DNA from: CAZEWZ01 sp964516765
Lineage (GTDB): Bacteria > Bacteroidota > Bacteroidia > Flavobacteriales > UBA7430
Assembly (NCBI GenBank): GCA_964516765.1
Contig: CAZEWZ010000023.1
Span: 1-29,234, forward strand
Direction of reading: 5' to 3'
Length of the DNA: 29,234 bases
Of the stretch, positions 9,434-16,448 are shown one piece after another (positions within the stretch are counted from its first letter, which is position 1; each line of letters starts with the position of its first letter). Both the position numbers and the translations under genes were made by a program. Below the pieces are notes generated by a model, which was given only the letters and a program-made list of their open reading frames with translations, made no database searches and was not told the origin of the DNA.

Positions 9434-9454
9434 TCTTTTAAATACCTTTGCTTT

Positions 9455-10105
9455 ATGGATATCTCACCTAACTATTCCAAAGATTCGATTGCTTCTGTTC
9501 AAGATGGGACGGTTTTGCCGGTCATGGAATATTTTTACACCATTCAAGGGGAAGGCTTTCATTCTGGTGTTCCCTGTTATTTTGTTCGCCTTGCAGGATG
9601 CGATGTGGGTTGTACTTTTTGTGATGTAAAAGAAAGTTGGGAAAAAGAGAATCACCCGTTGTATCCGATTCAGGAAATAGTAGATTGGGTATCCACAACC
9701 AAAGCAACAAAAGTTGTGGTAACAGGTGGGGAGCCATTGATGCACCAACTGGATCTATTATGTGCTTTATTTCATTCTCATAATATTGATTGTCATATTG
9801 AAACCTCCGGTGCACATTCTTATAGTGGCAGTTGGGATTGGTTTACCTTATCTCCTAAAAAGAGAAAGCTTCCTTTAGAAGAAAATTACGCAAAGGCCGA
9901 CGAGCTAAAAGTTATAATTTCTAGAGCCAATGATTTTCTATTTGCCGAGCAAGAAGCAGAAAAAGTCTCATCAGAATGTAAATTGTATTTGCAACCTGAG
10001 TGGTCAAAAGAATCAGATGTATTGAAACACATTATAGAGTATGTTAAGCAGAACCCTCAGTGGAATATATCTCTGCAAACGCACAAATACATGAATATTC
10101 CCTAA
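9455..10105 (+). CDS. queE: 7-carboxy-7-deazaguanine synthase (radical SAM)
   Basis: A 216-residue radical SAM enzyme that contracts 6-carboxytetrahydropterin to 7-carboxy-7-deazaguanine, the second dedicated step toward queuosine in tRNA. Diagnostic features are EYFYTIQGEG at the N-terminus, the cluster-binding cysteines in RLAGCDVGCTFCD (C-x3-C-x2-C), the SAM-binding VVVTGGEPLMH, and HIETSGAHS. The ending SLQTHKYMNIP is typical of Bacteroidota QueE. It begins 21 nt after the protease gene. A TACCTTTG -7-like box sits at 9443-9450, close enough to the ATG that a message from it would be nearly leaderless. One nucleotide separates its stop from the PorE-like gene. No queC, queD or queF is in the window. 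Confidence 0.95.
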   Translation: MDISPNYSKDSIASVQDGTVLPVMEYFYTIQGEGFHSGVPCYFVRLAGCDVGCTFCDVKESWEKENHPLYPIQEIVDWVSTTKATKVVVTGGEPLMHQLDLLCALFHSHNIDCHIETSGAHSYSGSWDWFTLSPKKRKLPLEENYAKADELKVIISRANDFLFAEQEAEKVSSECKLYLQPEWSKESDVLKHIIEYVKQNPQWNISLQTHKYMNIP

Positions 10106-10106
10106 C

Positions 10107-11999
10107 ATGCGCATTTTTCTTTTTCTTTTCTTTTTTACTTTTCAACTTTCTGCTCAAGAAACAAGTCATTCTCGTCGTGCCATAAAAGCTTTTATAGAAG
10201 CAAAATCTTCAGTATCAAATCAATCATACAATCAGGCATATTCCTATTTGATAGATGCCCTAGAAAAAGATCCAAGATTTGTTGAAGCATTGATTTTATT
10301 GGGCGATGTTTGTATTGCAATAGATGAGAAAGAACAGGGTATTATAGCCTACACAAAATCAATTGCTTTAGCTCCTAAGTTTTCATTCCCCATGTATTAT
10401 CGTTTGGCTCTTGCGGAACATTCTATTGGTGAATACTCTGATGCTTTAAAGCATATTAAAAAGTATATGAGCTCTAAATCGATCTCAGCCAAGTACAGAG
10501 AAAAAGCTGCAACTCTTAGAAAATCATGTGAGTTTTCTATTTCAGCAATGAATAATCCTGTAGCTTTTGATCCAATTAACTTGGGCGAAAACATTAATTC
10601 AGATGCAGATGAATATTTGCCCGCTCTAACTGTCGATGGCAGTACATTAATTTTTACTCGTAGTAAAATAGAGCATGGATACAGAAATGAAGACTTTTAC
10701 CTTTCCTACCATAATACAGATAGCTGGGAACCTAGTAAGAATTTAGGAGAGCCAATCAATACCGAGCAAAATGAAGGTGCTCAGTGTATTACTGCAGATG
10801 GAAAAACGATTTATTTCACCGCCTGCTCTCGAATAGATACTTATGGACGCTGCGATATATATGAGTCTCAATTTATAAATGAAAAATGGACTAAACCAGT
10901 AAATTTAGGTCCACAAGTAAATTCAGAAAGTTGGGAGTCTCAACCGGCTATTTCATCTGATGGAAGGCAATTATTTTTCGTATCCAACCGAACTGGTGGC
11001 TTTGGTAAAAAAGATATTTGGGTTTCCTATAAAAATGCTAAAGGAAAATGGACGCAAGCTCAAAATTTAGGCAAGGAAATTAATACTCCCAAAGATGATA
11101 TTTCTCCTTTTTTACATTGGGACAATCAAACCCTTTATTTCTCCTCAAAAGGATATGTAGGAATGGGTGGTTTTGATATTTACATGTCCAGATTAAATCT
11201 TCAGGGAGTTTGGAGCAAAGTAAAAAATATTGGTTATCCCATAAATTCTCCATCTGATGAAAATTCCCTAATTGTAGCTAAAGACGGAAGAACCGCTTAT
11301 TTTGCTTCTTCTTACTTCAATAATGGAAGATCAGATTTAGATTTATACACTTTTGACCTTCCAGATGAAAGTAGAGCTATAGAGGTTGCATATGTCCAGG
11401 GGAATATTATTGATTCAGATAGTAAGAAATGTTTACAGGCTTTGATTGAACTAGTTGATCTAGAATCTGGGAGAAACTATAAGTCCTCTCAGAGTGATAT
11501 TAATGGGGATTATATGTTCTGCTTACCCTCAAATGCCCAATATGCTTTGACGGTAAGTAAGGAAAATTATTTGTTTTATTCAGAAAATATTTTATTCAAT
11601 CAGCATGGTTCTATTTTAATTAAAGATTTTGAACTTCAGCCTATAAAAGTAGGGGAGCAGCTCAGGTTAGATAATATTTTTTTTGAGAATGATGCATATG
11701 TTCTTAAAGATGCTTCTTCCTCTGAATTGAATAAGATCATTTATTTTATGGAGTCAAATCCTTTTATGATTATTGAAATTGGTGGGCACACAGATAATAT
11801 TGGCTCCTTCGATTATAATGTAAATTTGTCAGATCAAAGAGCTCAGGAAGTTAAAAAAGCTCTTGTAGAAAGAGGTATGGCTTCAGATCGAATTTTAACA
11901 AAAGGTTATGGGATGTCAGTTCCTAAGAACGATAATAAATCTCAAGAGAAAAGGTCAGTAAATAGAAGAACTGAATTAACTATTATTTCTATAGAATGA
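10107..11999 (+). CDS. PorE-like outer-membrane-associated protein (TPR, beta-propeller, carboxypeptidase-regulatory and OmpA domains)
   Basis: A 630-residue exported protein with the domain order of the T9SS component PorE. It has a signal peptide (MRIFLFLFFFTFQLSAQ), TPR repeats at about 20-140, and PD40/WD40-like propeller blades at about 153-415 (repeated INLGENINSDADEYLP-type starts and the repeat core DGRTAYFAS). Next come a carboxypeptidase-regulatory-like domain at about 428-510 and an OmpA C-terminal peptidoglycan-binding domain at about 515-630. In the last, IGGHTDNIGSFDYNVNLSDQ, RAQEVKKAL and NRRTEL supply the diaminopimelate-binding Asp and Arg. The family role is to anchor the T9SS to peptidoglycan. 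PorE of Porphyromonas is a lipoprotein, but here no lipobox Cys follows the signal peptide. Flavobacteria often carry several paralogues of this architecture, so a direct T9SS role is inference. Confidence 0.85.
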   Translation: MRIFLFLFFFTFQLSAQETSHSRRAIKAFIEAKSSVSNQSYNQAYSYLIDALEKDPRFVEALILLGDVCIAIDEKEQGIIAYTKSIALAPKFSFPMYYRLALAEHSIGEYSDALKHIKKYMSSKSISAKYREKAATLRKSCEFSISAMNNPVAFDPINLGENINSDADEYLPALTVDGSTLIFTRSKIEHGYRNEDFYLSYHNTDSWEPSKNLGEPINTEQNEGAQCITADGKTIYFTACSRIDTYGRCDIYESQFINEKWTKPVNLGPQVNSESWESQPAISSDGRQLFFVSNRTGGFGKKDIWVSYKNAKGKWTQAQNLGKEINTPKDDISPFLHWDNQTLYFSSKGYVGMGGFDIYMSRLNLQGVWSKVKNIGYPINSPSDENSLIVAKDGRTAYFASSYFNNGRSDLDLYTFDLPDESRAIEVAYVQGNIIDSDSKKCLQALIELVDLESGRNYKSSQSDINGDYMFCLPSNAQYALTVSKENYLFYSENILFNQHGSILIKDFELQPIKVGEQLRLDNIFFENDAYVLKDASSSELNKIIYFMESNPFMIIEIGGHTDNIGSFDYNVNLSDQRAQEVKKALVERGMASDRILTKGYGMSVPKNDNKSQEKRSVNRRTELTIISIE

Positions 12000-12847
12000 T
12001 ACAAATTGTAGAATGTCCCCGAGATGCAATGCAAGGCATTGAAGAATTTATTCCCACCAAAAAGAAAGTGAATTACATTAATTCGCTTTTAAAAGTTGGT
12101 TTTGACACCTTAGATTTTGGTTCTTTTGTATCTCCCTCAGCTATCCCTCAAATGCGAGATACTGCTGAAGTTCTGGCCGGACTAAATTTAGATCAGAGCG
12201 ACACAAATCTACTAGCAATTGTTGCCAATAGAAGAGGAGCTAATGATGCCCTCAGTTTTGAAGAAATTAAATATCTAGGTTACCCATTATCTGTATCAGA
12301 TGTTTTTCAAAAGAGAAATACTAATCAATCTATTGATCAATCTTTGATCTTGGTTGATCAAATTCAGGAGCTTTGTGTGCAGAAAAATAAAGAGTTGGTT
12401 GTGTATTTATCAATGGCCTTTGGTAATCCATATGGAGAAAACTGGGACCCTAGTATTGTTGCCAAGCAGACTGAAATATTATTACAGATGGGGGTGAAAA
12501 TTATTGCTCTTTCTGATACTATTGGTGTCTCCACCAAAAAAACTATTTCTCCATTATTTTCTACATTAATTCCTGAGTTCGAAAATATCACTTTTGGAGC
12601 CCATCTTCATACTACCCCAGATACTTGGAATGAAAAGGTTTTAGCAGCATACGATTCTGGGTGTATTCGTTTTGATACTGCAATTCAAGGTTTTGGAGGG
12701 TGCCCAATGGCAAAGGATGAACTTACAGGGAATATGCCCACAGAAAAGCTGCTTTCTTTTTTGCATGAACACAAGGAAAAAGTAGGATTAAATTCTTTAG
12801 CTTTTGAATCAGCCTACAATCAATCTAGGTCTATTTTTATTCCCTAG
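11996..12847 (+). CDS. mvaB: Hydroxymethylglutaryl-CoA lyase
   Basis: A 283-residue DRE-TIM/HMGL-family lyase splitting HMG-CoA into acetyl-CoA and acetoacetate, the last step of leucine breakdown. It begins with IVECPRDAMQ (the family has EVGPRDGLQ, catalytic Arg and metal Asp), then DFGSFVSPSAIPQMRDT, the metal-binding HxH in FGAHLHTTPD, and the catalytic-Cys loop FGGCPMAKDELTGNMPTE. The ATG overlaps the stop of the PorE-like gene (ATGA, 4 bp), so translation is probably coupled. No other leucine-degradation gene is nearby, so pathway placement is from family knowledge. The length is slightly below the usual about 290-300 residues but all motifs are present. Confidence 0.93.
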   Translation: MIQIVECPRDAMQGIEEFIPTKKKVNYINSLLKVGFDTLDFGSFVSPSAIPQMRDTAEVLAGLNLDQSDTNLLAIVANRRGANDALSFEEIKYLGYPLSVSDVFQKRNTNQSIDQSLILVDQIQELCVQKNKELVVYLSMAFGNPYGENWDPSIVAKQTEILLQMGVKIIALSDTIGVSTKKTISPLFSTLIPEFENITFGAHLHTTPDTWNEKVLAAYDSGCIRFDTAIQGFGGCPMAKDELTGNMPTEKLLSFLHEHKEKVGLNSLAFESAYNQSRSIFIP

Positions 12848-13003
12848 AATTAATTTACTACTTATTCCTAATCCCGAATCTACCCCCCCTCTAGAACTTT
12901 ACTTCTAACTTGAGTTCAAAATGAGTAAAATATAAGTGTTTCTAAATTTTTTTGCTTTTTTAAGTCATTTTTAATGAAAAAATAGCGATTTATAAATTTT
13001 ATT

Positions 13004-13013
13004 NNNNNNNNNN
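13004..13013. other. Assembly gap (ten N's)
   Basis: Ten consecutive N's. A round number such as 10 is usually a placeholder for a gap of unknown size, so genes may be missing here and the order of the two halves depends on scaffolding. Confidence 0.95.
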
Positions 13014-13015
13014 GA

Positions 13016-13090
13016 TTTGCCTTACTTGAAGACAAAATCGACTTTAAAAAGTTTGAGAATCAAGGCAAATGCAAGAAAATTAGATTTTAA
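13016..13090 (+). pseudogene. 3' end of an unidentified reading frame truncated by the gap
   Basis: Immediately after the gap one frame reads FALLEDKIDFKKFENQGKCK then KIRF and stops at TAA 13088-13090. Its mixed charged/hydrophobic composition and its position 15 nt before another ATG with a fair ribosome binding site suggest the tail of a real gene whose body lies in the gap. Another frame of the same stretch is also open (it ends at TAA from 13092), so coding is not proven. I do not recognise the family. Confidence 0.3.
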
Positions 13091-13105
13091 CTAAAAGGAA
13101 TTACA

Positions 13106-13186
13106 ATGAAAAAAAAACAAATTATTCCAGTAGTTCTCATTAAGAGTGGATGGGTATACCTTTATAACTACATTACCTTGCAGTAG
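13106..13186 (+). pseudogene. 26-codon reading frame, possible remnant of a HisF-like gene start
   Basis: An ATG at 13106-13108 preceded by AAAAGGAATTACA (a purine-rich ribosome site) opens the frame MKKKQIIPVVLIKSGWVYLY and stops after 26 residues at TAG 13184-13186. The IIPVVLIKSGW stretch resembles the first beta strand of HisF-type (beta/alpha)8 cyclases, particularly the versions found in surface-polysaccharide clusters. The similarity covers only about a dozen residues and is then lost. It could be a broken gene, a recombination edge, or a chance short frame. Confidence 0.22.
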
Positions 13187-13243
13187 TTTATATCCTATGT
13201 TTTATAAATCATTACTTTTTGAACACTAGGGCTATCTTAAAAT

Positions 13244-13264
13244 GTAAACGTGTTACTTGTTTAC
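13244..13264 (-). terminator. Weak hairpin at the 3' end of the C26 hydrolase gene
   Basis: GTAAAC (13244-13249) and GTTTAC (13259-13264) form a 6-bp stem with a 9-nt loop across the stop codon. On the minus strand the stem is followed by ATTTTAAG. It is short and AT-rich, so only a candidate terminator. Confidence 0.25.
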
Positions 13265-14029
13265 TCTATTAATTGCTTTGTAGAAACTGTTTCGCATTCT
13301 CTTATGAATTGGATTTTGACTACCAAGTCTTTCGGGGTGAAATTGAACAGCAATTAAGAATGGATGAATGTCACTATCCATATAAATAGCTTCAGGAAGT
13401 CCATCAAAGGCTCGTGCGACAACATGAATTTCTTGCGGTATATTTTTCAAACCTTGATGGTGCCAAGAGTTTACCATAAAAGTGTCTTGCCCTTCTGGGA
13501 AAATAAGTGGACAGGGTTCAGTTAATACGATTTCATGCATTACTTCACCATTATTTCTGTGAACTACTTGGGAACCTATCTCAGATGGAATATCTCCGTA
13601 TAGACTTCCGCCACTAGCTACATTAATCATTTGCATTCCTCGACAAACACCTATTAAGGGTGTTTTATTTTCAAATGCATAATCAAATAGTTTTTTTTCT
13701 AGAGTATCTCTCATATGATCAATTTCACCGCATACTTTTAGGTTTAGCGTGTCATTATATAACAAGGGATTAATGTCTTCTCCTCCAGTTATTATAATAC
13801 CATCCGCAATAGCTAAAATACTGTCGGTATTTGAAATTGTATATGCATCTAGAATAATTGTATTGTCATCTGAAATCCAATCTATATAGTTTTGAGATGC
13901 TTTAGATAAAATGATTGTTTTGGTTTTATTGCAAGATTGAACGAATATTAGAATGACTCCCATTGCAATGAAGGAGAAACATTTTTTTTTCAAATTTGTT
14001 ATGTCAATTTTTAATCCTTTCATATTCAT
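13253..14029 (-). CDS. Lipoprotein-type class I glutamine amidotransferase-fold hydrolase (peptidase C26, PuuD family)
   Basis: 258 residues. After a basic N-terminus, a hydrophobic segment ends in a lipobox-like VQSC at about residues 29-32 (FIAMGVILIFVQSCNKTK), suggesting a lipid-anchored exported protein. The rest is a class I GATase-like fold of the gamma-glutamyl-GABA hydrolase family: GIIITGGEDINPLLY, the nucleophile elbow in LIGVCRGMQMINVA, MVNSWHHQGLK, and the catalytic His-Glu in IAVQFHPER. Family members hydrolyse gamma-glutamyl amides. The substrate here is unknown, and an exported location would suggest a gamma-glutamyl peptide or cell-wall target rather than putrescine breakdown. 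The first ATG (14027-14029) is used; a second lies two codons on. No other polyamine gene is nearby. A 17-bp palindrome sits 18 nt upstream. Confidence 0.85.
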   Translation of the reverse strand: MNMKGLKIDITNLKKKCFSFIAMGVILIFVQSCNKTKTIILSKASQNYIDWISDDNTIILDAYTISNTDSILAIADGIIITGGEDINPLLYNDTLNLKVCGEIDHMRDTLEKKLFDYAFENKTPLIGVCRGMQMINVASGGSLYGDIPSEIGSQVVHRNNGEVMHEIVLTEPCPLIFPEGQDTFMVNSWHHQGLKNIPQEIHVVARAFDGLPEAIYMDSDIHPFLIAVQFHPERLGSQNPIHKRMRNSFYKAINRVNK

Positions 14030-14047
14030 AATATGGCTAATTAAAGA

Positions 14048-14064
14048 TTACCTAAATTAGGTAA
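14048..14064. promoter_or_regulatory. Perfect 17-bp palindrome upstream of the C26 hydrolase, possible operator
   Basis: TTACCTAAATTAGGTAA has two perfect 8-bp arms around a single central A. It lies in the 93-bp space between the acidic protein's stop and the hydrolase start, 18 nt before that start. The arms are too close-set, and not followed by a T-tract, to look like a terminator, so a dimeric repressor site is the better reading. No regulator gene is adjacent. Confidence 0.4.
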
Positions 14065-14122
14065 GTGAGGATTACAAACAAACCAATATATTTTGGGTAA
14101 TTTTAAATGAAAGTTGCTGATT

Positions 14123-14515
14123 TTAATTTTCTTTTAACATATCATCTAAATCTTCTTCAATTAATTCCTCTCTCATTCCCTGGTCTTTCAATTGAAGTTC
14201 ATCACAGTATTGATCAAAAAATGAAGGCCAGAAATCCTCAAGTACATCAATTTCTTCTCCACTGACCAAATCTTCTTTCCAAGAAGAGGATTTATTTGAT
14301 TTTTGATTTAGTAAACTTTCTTTTAAATAATAGTATTTAAATTCATCTCCATTCATTTCATCTCCATAATTATTCTCTGTGATTTTCATGGTGATAAATG
14401 CCCCATTACTTAACTTAAAGTTTTGATGATAAATAATGATCCAATCTTCCATTTCATTGTACTCCTCTTCATAGGTGACGCCAATACTTTGAAATCCAAC
14501 AACCTTTATGCTCAT
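14123..14515 (-). CDS. Acidic protein of unknown function
   Basis: A 130-residue protein I cannot assign. It has no signal peptide or membrane segment. It begins MSIKVVGFQSIGVTYEEEYN, has a beta-rich middle (WIIIYHQNFKLSNGAFITMK), and a strongly acidic C-terminus (REELIEEDLDDMLKEN). Overall it is rich in Glu and Asp, suggesting a soluble cytoplasmic protein. A 194-nt AT-rich space separates it from the helicase upstream, so it probably has its own promoter. Codon and base composition look like the neighbours, and the frame is intact from a clear ATG (14513-14515), which argues that it is a real gene. Confidence 0.7.
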   Translation of the reverse strand: MSIKVVGFQSIGVTYEEEYNEMEDWIIIYHQNFKLSNGAFITMKITENNYGDEMNGDEFKYYYLKESLLNQKSNKSSSWKEDLVSGEEIDVLEDFWPSFFDQYCDELQLKDQGMREELIEEDLDDMLKEN

Positions 14516-14635
14516 AAGTATTTTAATAATTGATCAGTTACTTTTTTTGGAAATATACAAATTGAAATATAGTTATTATTAAAAATAAAAAAGGTTTTTT
14601 AATTTCAGCGATAGATTATTTATTTTAAATCTATT

Positions 14636-14690
14636 AAAAAAATCAACCTAACATTTTAATGTTTAATTTTTTTTAATTGAGTGTGGTTGA
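14636..14690 (-). terminator. Candidate terminator after the DEAD-box helicase
   Basis: On the minus strand, TCAACC (14690-14685) pairs perfectly with GGTTGA (14648-14643) and is followed at once by seven T's (14642-14636). The 36-nt loop contains its own perfect hairpin, AACATT/AATGTT (14650-14655 with 14658-14663). It lies 20 nt past the helicase stop, a sensible end for the long operon. The outer stem is only 6 bp, so strength is doubtful. Confidence 0.4.
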
Positions 14691-14709
14691 GTTTTTTTGA
14701 ATGTAATAT

Positions 14710-15846
14710 TTACAATTCTAAGTTTTCTCCATCAACCATGTCTACCCATTTGCCCATTTTTTTCTGGATAATTTTAAAATGATGTTTTTCTTCAGGACTG
14801 ATTAATGAAATTGCCTTTCCTTTAGATTCTGCTCTTCCTGTTCTTCCTATTCTATGAACATAATCTTTAGGAGATCGGGGGAGCTCATAATTGATGACTA
14901 AAGGAAGCTTATCAACATCGATACCTCTGGAGAGTAGATCCGTCGCTACAATAACTCTTAGACTACCCGATTTAAACCTTGCTAAAGATTCAAGTCTGGA
15001 CGATTGACTTTTTTTGCTGTGAATTGCTGAAGCATCTATACCATTTTTACGTAGCTTATCGGCTACATTGTCTGCTTTATAGGTAGACGAAGTAAAAATA
15101 AGAACCTTTTTTGCTCCTTCTTTTTTTAGTATAAACCTTAGCATCGGTCCTTTCTTTTTCTCAGAAATCAAATATCCTACCTGTCTTATTAAATGTGGAG
15201 ACTTTTCATCTTCTTTAATCTCAATACATATTGGATCTCTGAGCTGAAATAAGCTAATTGATTTTATGTCTGTACTTAATGTTGCAGAAAATAAAAGGTG
15301 TTGGCATTTTTTCGGCACTTTTTCTATTATCCGATCCATTTCCTCTTTAAACCCCATACTCAACATTTTATCTGCTTCATCTATGACTAAAGTCTGAAGA
15401 GAACTCAAATATAATGCTTTGGATTGCATTAAATCTAACAGTCTTCCTGGAGTTGCTACTAGTATTGAGGTCTGGTTCATCGATTTCATCTGAGGGTTAA
15501 TCGAAACTCCTCCATACACAGCTTGAACTTTTATCTTCTCTAAAAGATGAGAAGTTAATTTTTGAAATACATCCTTGATTTGTTCGGCTAATTCTCGGGT
15601 TGGAACCAACACTAAAACCGGGAGGTGTCGATTCTCTAAAATCTCTTTATTTTTTTGTTGCTGATGGATAATTGGAAATGCATAGCTAGCTGTTTTTCCA
15701 GCCCCAGTTTTCGCAATTCCCATTACATCCTTTCCTCTTAATATCTCTGGAATGACTTTTTCTTGAATAGGGTAGGTTTTGGTGAAGTTTTGATCCAGTA
15801 AAACTTTTGTAATAGATTGGGACAAGCCAAGAGATTTAAATGTCAT
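14710..15846 (-). CDS. DEAD-box ATP-dependent RNA helicase (RhlE-like)
   Basis: A 378-residue superfamily 2 helicase that remodels RNA. All motifs are seen in order: Q motif (FKSLGLSQSI with TYPIQ at 25-29), Walker A AKTGAGKT at 45-52, PTREL at 82-86, TPGR at 132-135, DEAD at 156-159, SAT at 187-189. The second domain has VLIFTSS, VATDLLSRGID and HRIGRTGRA. It ends soon after the helicase core, with none of the long basic tail many RhlE/DeaD proteins carry, so RNA-target specificity from a tail is absent. It starts 22 nt after maf and is probably the last gene of the operon beginning at ccmB. A role in ribosome assembly or cold growth is usual for the family but is inference here. Confidence 0.95.
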   Translation of the reverse strand: MTFKSLGLSQSITKVLLDQNFTKTYPIQEKVIPEILRGKDVMGIAKTGAGKTASYAFPIIHQQQKNKEILENRHLPVLVLVPTRELAEQIKDVFQKLTSHLLEKIKVQAVYGGVSINPQMKSMNQTSILVATPGRLLDLMQSKALYLSSLQTLVIDEADKMLSMGFKEEMDRIIEKVPKKCQHLLFSATLSTDIKSISLFQLRDPICIEIKEDEKSPHLIRQVGYLISEKKKGPMLRFILKKEGAKKVLIFTSSTYKADNVADKLRKNGIDASAIHSKKSQSSRLESLARFKSGSLRVIVATDLLSRGIDVDKLPLVINYELPRSPKDYVHRIGRTGRAESKGKAISLISPEEKHHFKIIQKKMGKWVDMVDGENLEL

Positions 15847-15868
15847 AAGTAGTGGTCTATTGAATCGA

Positions 15869-16432
15869 TTATAAAAAGTGTTCTAAAAGTTGTTTGTGAA
15901 GTTCCTGAACAGGCAGACCGACTACATTGAAATAAGAACCTTCGATTTTCGTAATTCCTATTGCACCAATCCATTCTTGAATCCCATAACTACCAGCTTT
16001 ATCAAAGGGCTTGTAATTTTTAATGTAGTAATTGATTTCGTCTTCACTTAATTTTTTAAAACATACTGTAGTTGTACTCGAGAAAGAAATCCTCTTATCA
16101 GTCGATGTAAGACACACTCCTGTAATCACTTGGTGGCTAGAATCAGAAAGAGAACTTAACATTTTATGAGCTTCTTTGTAATCTTTAGGCTTTCCTAGAA
16201 TTTCACCTTTGGACAATACGACTGTATCTGCTGTAATTATTACCTGATCTTTAGGTATTGAATCAAATGCATCTGCCTTTAGTTTTGCTAAATATTCAGC
16301 AACCTTTTCGAGTTTAATGTTTTGTGGAAATACTTCATCTACCTCACGAACTTCGATGGAAAAAGAAAGATCTAATAGCGATAAAAGTTCTTTTCTTCGA
16401 GGTGATTTTGATGCGAGTAAAATTCTTTTCAT
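15869..16432 (-). CDS. maf: Maf-family nucleoside triphosphate pyrophosphatase
   Basis: 187 residues from the preferred start. Maf proteins hydrolyse dTTP/UTP or modified nucleotides to monophosphates, acting as house-cleaning enzymes. The hallmark N-terminus is MKRILLASKSPRRKELLSLL, and the catalytic Asp lies in VIITADTVV. GKPKDYKEAHKML, the TGVCL segment and KAGSYGIQEWIG complete the family pattern. The frame is open further upstream to a GTG at 16481-16483, but that would overlap the prenyltransferase by 35 nt and precede the conserved N-terminus, so ATG 16430-16432 is chosen. It lies 16 nt after the prenyltransferase stop. Confidence 0.95.
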   Translation of the reverse strand: MKRILLASKSPRRKELLSLLDLSFSIEVREVDEVFPQNIKLEKVAEYLAKLKADAFDSIPKDQVIITADTVVLSKGEILGKPKDYKEAHKMLSSLSDSSHQVITGVCLTSTDKRISFSSTTTVCFKKLSEDEINYYIKNYKPFDKAGSYGIQEWIGAIGITKIEGSYFNVVGLPVQELHKQLLEHFL

Positions 16433-16448
16433 GATCTGATTCTTCGCC

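Larger units (their letters stand above)
12848..13252. other. Gene-poor stretch with scaffold gap
   Basis: These 405 bases lie between the convergent ends of the HMG-CoA lyase and the C26 hydrolase. Up to 13003 the sequence is AT-rich with a C7 run near 12883-12890 and no reading frame or clear hairpin. Ten N's occupy 13004-13013. After the gap come two short plus-strand reading frames, listed separately. From 13187 to 13252 I see nothing except the hairpin at 13244-13264. Confidence 0.7.

Noticed and set aside
13015..13070. Perfect 9-bp inverted repeat (ATTTGCCTT / AAGGCAAAT, 38 nt apart) next to the gap, as a possible insertion-sequence end
   Set aside because: Both halves lie in an open reading frame, there is no transposase or target duplication, and no second copy is seen in the window. 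Chance is a sufficient explanation in this AT-rich sequence.
14611..14634. ATAGATT/AATCTAT hairpin with 10-nt loop after the helicase
   Set aside because: All AT except one pair, and no T-tract follows on either strand. The hairpin at 14636-14690 is a better terminator.
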